Source of the DNA: JBOHUX01 sp050734915
GTDB lineage: Bacteria > Chloroflexota > Dormibacteria > Dormibacterales > Dormibacteraceae
Direction of reading: 5' to 3'
DNA: 6,633 bases
Assembly: GCA_050734915.1 (NCBI GenBank)
Contig: JBOHUX010000130.1
Coordinates: 1-6,633, forward strand
Made by a program: the position numbers and the translations under genes. Of this stretch, positions 3,807-6,633 are shown piece after piece. Each line of letters starts with the position of its first letter. Within the stretch, counting starts at the first letter, position 1. The notes below the pieces were generated by a model, which saw only the letters and a program-made list of their open reading frames with translations, did not search any database and was not told where the DNA came from.

Positions 3807-5378
3807 ATGCCGCGCATCTTGGTCTCCGATCCACTGGCGGAGGACGGTCTCGCCCGCCTGCGGGAATTCGGTGACGTCGAGGCCCGGTCCAAGCTGCCGC
3901 ACGAGGAGCTTGTGGCGCTGGTGCCGGCGTTCGACGCGCTTGTCGTGCGCAGTGAGACGAAGGTCACCGCCGCGGTCCTGGAGGCCGGCGGCCGGCTCCG
4001 GGTCGTCGGCCGCGCCGGCGTCGGCGTCGACAACATCGACGTCGTCGAGGCGACCCGGCGCGGCATCCTGGTCGTCAACGCTCCCCGCGGCAACACGATC
4101 GCGGCCGCCGAGCACTCCATCGCGCTTCTCCTCGCTCTGGCCCGCTGGCTGCCCCAGGCGGACGCGTCGCTCCGCCGAGGAGAGTGGACCCGGTCCCGGT
4201 TCATAGGGGTCGAGATCCGCGGCAAGACCCTCGGCATCGTCGGCCTCGGCAACATCGGCGCCGAGGTCGCCCGACGGGCCCAGGGCATGGACATGGACGT
4301 GATCGCGTACGACCCCGTGGTCGCATCCGAGCGCGCCGAGCAGCTCAAGGTGGAGTTGGTCTCCCGGGAGGATCTGATGCGGCGGTCCGACTTCATCAGC
4401 GTCCACGCCCCGCTCGTGGAGGGCACCCGGAACCTCATCGGCGAGCCCGAGCTGGGATTGGCGAAACCCACCGCCCGTCTCGTCAACGCCGCCCGGGGGG
4501 GGATCGTGAACGAGTCGGCGCTGTACGACGCGCTGTCGTCGGGGAGGCTGGCCGCCGCCGCCGCCGACGTCTTCGAGAAGGAGCCCGCCACCGGCAATCC
4601 CCTGCTGTCGCTTCCCAACTTCGTGGGGACGCCGCACATCGCCGCCTCGACGGCGGAGGCGCAGAACTCCGTCGCCCGCGACGTGGCCGAGGAGGTGGGC
4701 GCCGTGCTTCTCGGGGAGATGCCTCGGTACGCGGTCAACGCGCCCACCCTGCCGCCCGAAGAGCTCTCGTTTCTGCGTCCCTTCGCGGAGCTCTGCGAGC
4801 GGCTCGCCTCCCTTCACGTCCAGCTCCATGGCGGCCGCGTCCTGAGTCTGGAGCTGGCGTGCGAGGGGGAGATCGCCGAGCACGACGTGACCCTTCTCAC
4901 CGCGGGGGCCATCAAGGGCCTCGTCGGGCCCTTCACGGAGGAGCGCATCAATGCCGTCAACGCCCGCCTCGTGGCCGCCAACCGCGGCCTCAAGCTGATC
5001 GAGCGGCGCGATCCCGAGGCGGGGGACTACCCGAACCTGGTCACCGTCCGCATGGACGGATTCGAGCTGGCGGGTACCGTGCTCCGCGGCGAGCCACGGG
5101 TGACCCGCATCGAAGACTTCCGGGTCGACCTCGTCCCCGCCGGCCGCTACCTGGTCAGCCGGCACGCGGATCTCCCCGGCGTGGTCGGCCGCTTCGGCAC
5201 CGTCCTCGGTGAAGCGGACATCAACATCGCCAGCATGCAGGTCGGCCGCGATGCCCCGCGGGGCCGCGCGATGATGATCCTGGCCGTCGACGAGGCGGTG
5301 CCCGAGAAGGTCCTGGAGCGCCTCCGGGCGATCCCCGGCATGGCCGACCTGCGGTACGTGGAGCTGGCGGGTGGCTGA
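3807..5378 (+). CDS. serA: D-3-phosphoglycerate dehydrogenase
   Basis: SerA oxidises 3-phosphoglycerate to 3-phosphohydroxypyruvate with NAD, the first committed step of serine synthesis. The 523-residue protein is the long form. It has a split substrate domain (residues 1-95 and about 283-300), a Rossmann NAD domain (about 96-282) with GLGNIG (146-151) and Asp169 ending the second strand, an intervening regulatory ASB-like domain (about 301-445), and a C-terminal ACT domain (448-523, ADLPGVVGRF and INIASMQVGR) likely to bind serine for feedback inhibition. Catalytic residues are visible as Arg230 (NAARGG), Glu259 (FEKEP) and His277 (GTPHIA). Length and layout match the Mycobacterium-type enzyme. 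No strong Shine-Dalgarno precedes the ATG; translation is probably coupled to the aminotransferase 16 bases upstream. The 3' end overlaps the DUF1015 gene by eight bases. Identity is secure. Confidence 0.97.
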   Translation: MPRILVSDPLAEDGLARLREFGDVEARSKLPHEELVALVPAFDALVVRSETKVTAAVLEAGGRLRVVGRAGVGVDNIDVVEATRRGILVVNAPRGNTIAAAEHSIALLLALARWLPQADASLRRGEWTRSRFIGVEIRGKTLGIVGLGNIGAEVARRAQGMDMDVIAYDPVVASERAEQLKVELVSREDLMRRSDFISVHAPLVEGTRNLIGEPELGLAKPTARLVNAARGGIVNESALYDALSSGRLAAAAADVFEKEPATGNPLLSLPNFVGTPHIAASTAEAQNSVARDVAEEVGAVLLGEMPRYAVNAPTLPPEELSFLRPFAELCERLASLHVQLHGGRVLSLELACEGEIAEHDVTLLTAGAIKGLVGPFTEERINAVNARLVAANRGLKLIERRDPEAGDYPNLVTVRMDGFELAGTVLRGEPRVTRIEDFRVDLVPAGRYLVSRHADLPGVVGRFGTVLGEADINIASMQVGRDAPRGRAMMILAVDEAVPEKVLERLRAIPGMADLRYVELAGG

Positions 5379-6519
5379 CCTCCGCCCCTTCCCGGGGATC
5401 AGGTACAGCCCGTCCCTGGTCGGTGACCTGGGGGCCGTCGTCGCGCCGCCCTACGACGTCATCCCGGAGGCGGACCTGGCTGGTTACCGGGCTCGGTCGC
5501 CGCACAACGTCGTGCGCCTGATCCGCCCGGGGGACGACTACGCCGGCGCCGCCGCCACGCTCGACGAGTGGGCGCGAGAGGGTGTGCTTCTCGAGGATCC
5601 GGTCCCCGCCCTCTACCTGCACGAGGTGGACTTCGAGGGCGCCACGCGGCGCGATCTGATCGGCGCCGTCCGGCTCCAGGATTACGCCGATGGCGTGGTC
5701 CTGCCCCACGAGCTGACCCATCGCGGGCCCAAGGAGGATCGCCTCGCGCTCCTCCGGGCGACCGCCACCAGCCTGGAGCCACTCTGGTTCCTCTACGAGG
5801 GCGCCGGGTCGCCCATCGGCGGGCTCCTGGCGGAGGCGGCAATGCCGGCGCCCACCCTCGCATTCGCCGGCCCGGACGCTCAGCACCGATTCTGGGTGCT
5901 CACCGATCGCGACTTGCTGGGCACGCTGCGGACCGCGTTTGCGTTCGAGACCCTGCTCATCGCCGATGGACACCACCGGTACGAGACCGCCCTCGCCTAC
6001 GCGGGCGAGGTGAGCGGCGCCCGGGACGCGTCGTCACGATTCACGCTCGCGCTGCTGACCGCGATGGACGATCCGGGGCTGCGCGTGCTGCCCACCCATC
6101 GCGTGATGAAGGCGGGAATCAAGGTCACCGGCGGCGAGGCGTCGGCCTCGCTGGACGAGGTGGTGGCGGCGATCAGGGGGCGGGTGGCGGCGGGCCACTA
6201 CCGGGTGGGGTCGTTCGAGGTCCTGCCGTTGGAGGGCGAGGTCGCCGTTCTCGAGCTGCACCGGCAGGTCATCGACAACATTCTCGGGCGGCGCTCGGCG
6301 GAGGAGGCGCTCCTCTACACGCGGGATGCTCCCGAGGCGGTCCGCTGGGTGGACGAGGGCCGGGGTGTCGCCGCCTTCCTCCTTGACGCGCCTCCGCTGC
6401 GGCAGGTCCTGAAGCTGGCCCGGGAAGGGACCGCGCTGCCCCAGAAGAGCACGTACTTCCACCCCAAGCCGCCGTCGGGGATGGTCTTCATGGGGCTGGA
6501 CCCGAACCTGCAGCTATAG
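5371..6519 (+). CDS. DUF1015 family protein with a DGHHR motif, possible serine/phosphoserine enzyme
   Basis: A 382-residue soluble protein of the DUF1015 (COG4198) family, whose function I do not know to be established. Family marks are the N-terminal LRPFPGIRY (4-12), APPYDVI (25-31), HNVVRLIRPG (45-54), HELTHRGPKEDRL (113-125), IADGHHRYETALAY (197-210) and a C-terminal STYFHPKPPSGM segment. There are no membrane segments or signal peptide. The GTG start at 5371 overlaps the serA stop (TGA at 5376-5378) by eight bases, and GGAG lies at 5360-5363 inside serA. Tight coupling to serA and a phosphoserine-type aminotransferase points to serine metabolism. DGHHR followed by a helix resembles the motif of ParB/Srx-fold enzymes such as the ADP-dependent serine kinase SerK and the free-serine kinase SbnI. 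A role in interconverting serine and phosphoserine is therefore possible, but this is inference. It is slightly shorter than many family members, with no visible loss. Confidence 0.9.
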   Translation: MADLRPFPGIRYSPSLVGDLGAVVAPPYDVIPEADLAGYRARSPHNVVRLIRPGDDYAGAAATLDEWAREGVLLEDPVPALYLHEVDFEGATRRDLIGAVRLQDYADGVVLPHELTHRGPKEDRLALLRATATSLEPLWFLYEGAGSPIGGLLAEAAMPAPTLAFAGPDAQHRFWVLTDRDLLGTLRTAFAFETLLIADGHHRYETALAYAGEVSGARDASSRFTLALLTAMDDPGLRVLPTHRVMKAGIKVTGGEASASLDEVVAAIRGRVAAGHYRVGSFEVLPLEGEVAVLELHRQVIDNILGRRSAEEALLYTRDAPEAVRWVDEGRGVAAFLLDAPPLRQVLKLAREGTALPQKSTYFHPKPPSGMVFMGLDPNLQL

Positions 6520-6530
6520 TGAGGCCGGCG

Positions 6531-6633
6531 ATGCCCACGTACGGTTATCGATGTCAGAGCTGCGGACACGAGTTCGAGATTCTCCAGAGCATCTCCGACG
6601 CGCCTCTCGACGCCTGCCCCCAGTGCCGGGGGG
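6531..6633 (+). CDS. FmdB-family zinc ribbon protein, 5' end only
   Basis: The first 34 codons of a small zinc ribbon protein begin MPTYGYRCQSCGHEFE and run off the window. Two CxxC pairs are visible (Cys8/Cys11 and Cys29/Cys32), as expected for a single zinc-binding ribbon. The MPTYxYxCxxCGHxFE opening is diagnostic of the FmdB/CxxC_CXXC_SSSS putative regulatory family, usually 60-110 residues long. Biochemical function is poorly known; family names refer to a proposed regulatory role near formamidase genes. The gap after DUF1015 is 11 bases, with a modest TGAGG upstream, so it is likely the fourth gene of the serine operon or a hitchhiker. The 3' part is not in the window. Confidence 0.88.
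   Translation, partial: MPTYGYRCQSCGHEFEILQSISDAPLDACPQCRG

Noticed and set aside
3128..5165. Long minus-strand frames (up to 539 residues) opposite the aminotransferase and serA.
   Set aside because: They are antisense shadows of certain genes, typical for high third-position G/C, and have no domain signature.
1..6633. Insertion sequences, phage genes, CRISPR arrays or toxin-antitoxin pairs.
   Set aside because: No transposase, integrase, regularly spaced repeats or toxin-like small gene pair was recognised. The window looks like core chromosomal sequence.

Overview
The window is a very G+C-rich, densely packed bacterial chromosomal segment. The genes use G/C at nearly every third codon position, start on a mix of TTG, GTG and ATG, and are packed into short-gap operons. 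The gene set (rpsF-ssb-rpsR without rplI, a class V aminotransferase beside serA, then DUF1015 and an FmdB-type zinc ribbon) would suit a Rokubacteria/Methylomirabilota-like or deltaproteobacterial-like lineage. That placement is an impression; nothing in the window fixes the phylum.

Layout. Positions 1-234 hold no recognisable gene. They contain a nested hairpin followed by a pyrimidine-rich tract, two more small hairpins, and two very short minus-strand reading frames, one with a strong Shine-Dalgarno. Positions 235-993 (minus) encode a membrane-anchored extracytoplasmic protein with histidine clusters and no known function; its start is unresolved and runs into the rpsF leader. From about 922 rightward, everything is on the plus strand. 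A first operon carries ribosomal protein S6 (with an unusual 84-residue tail), SSB and ribosomal protein S18. It is preceded by an extended -10 element and a two-part hairpin that resembles the S6:S18 autoregulatory leader.

Positions 2267-2626 are a 360-base gap with no intact gene. It holds a short stretch that reads like the N-terminal region of the DNA polymerase III beta clamp (DnaN), several GC-rich hairpins, a terminator-like hairpin, and a -10-like box identical to the one before rpsF (TAGAAT).

A second operon follows: a class V PLP aminotransferase (probable phosphoserine aminotransferase), D-3-phosphoglycerate dehydrogenase SerA, a DUF1015 protein overlapping serA by 8 bases, and the start of an FmdB-family zinc ribbon protein cut by the window edge. 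The first two genes supply the first two steps of serine synthesis from 3-phosphoglycerate. No phosphoserine phosphatase is seen. The DUF1015 protein carries a DGHHR motif resembling that of ParB/Srx-fold free-serine kinases (SerK, SbnI), so it is a candidate for a phosphoserine/serine step. This is the most interesting functional hypothesis in the window.
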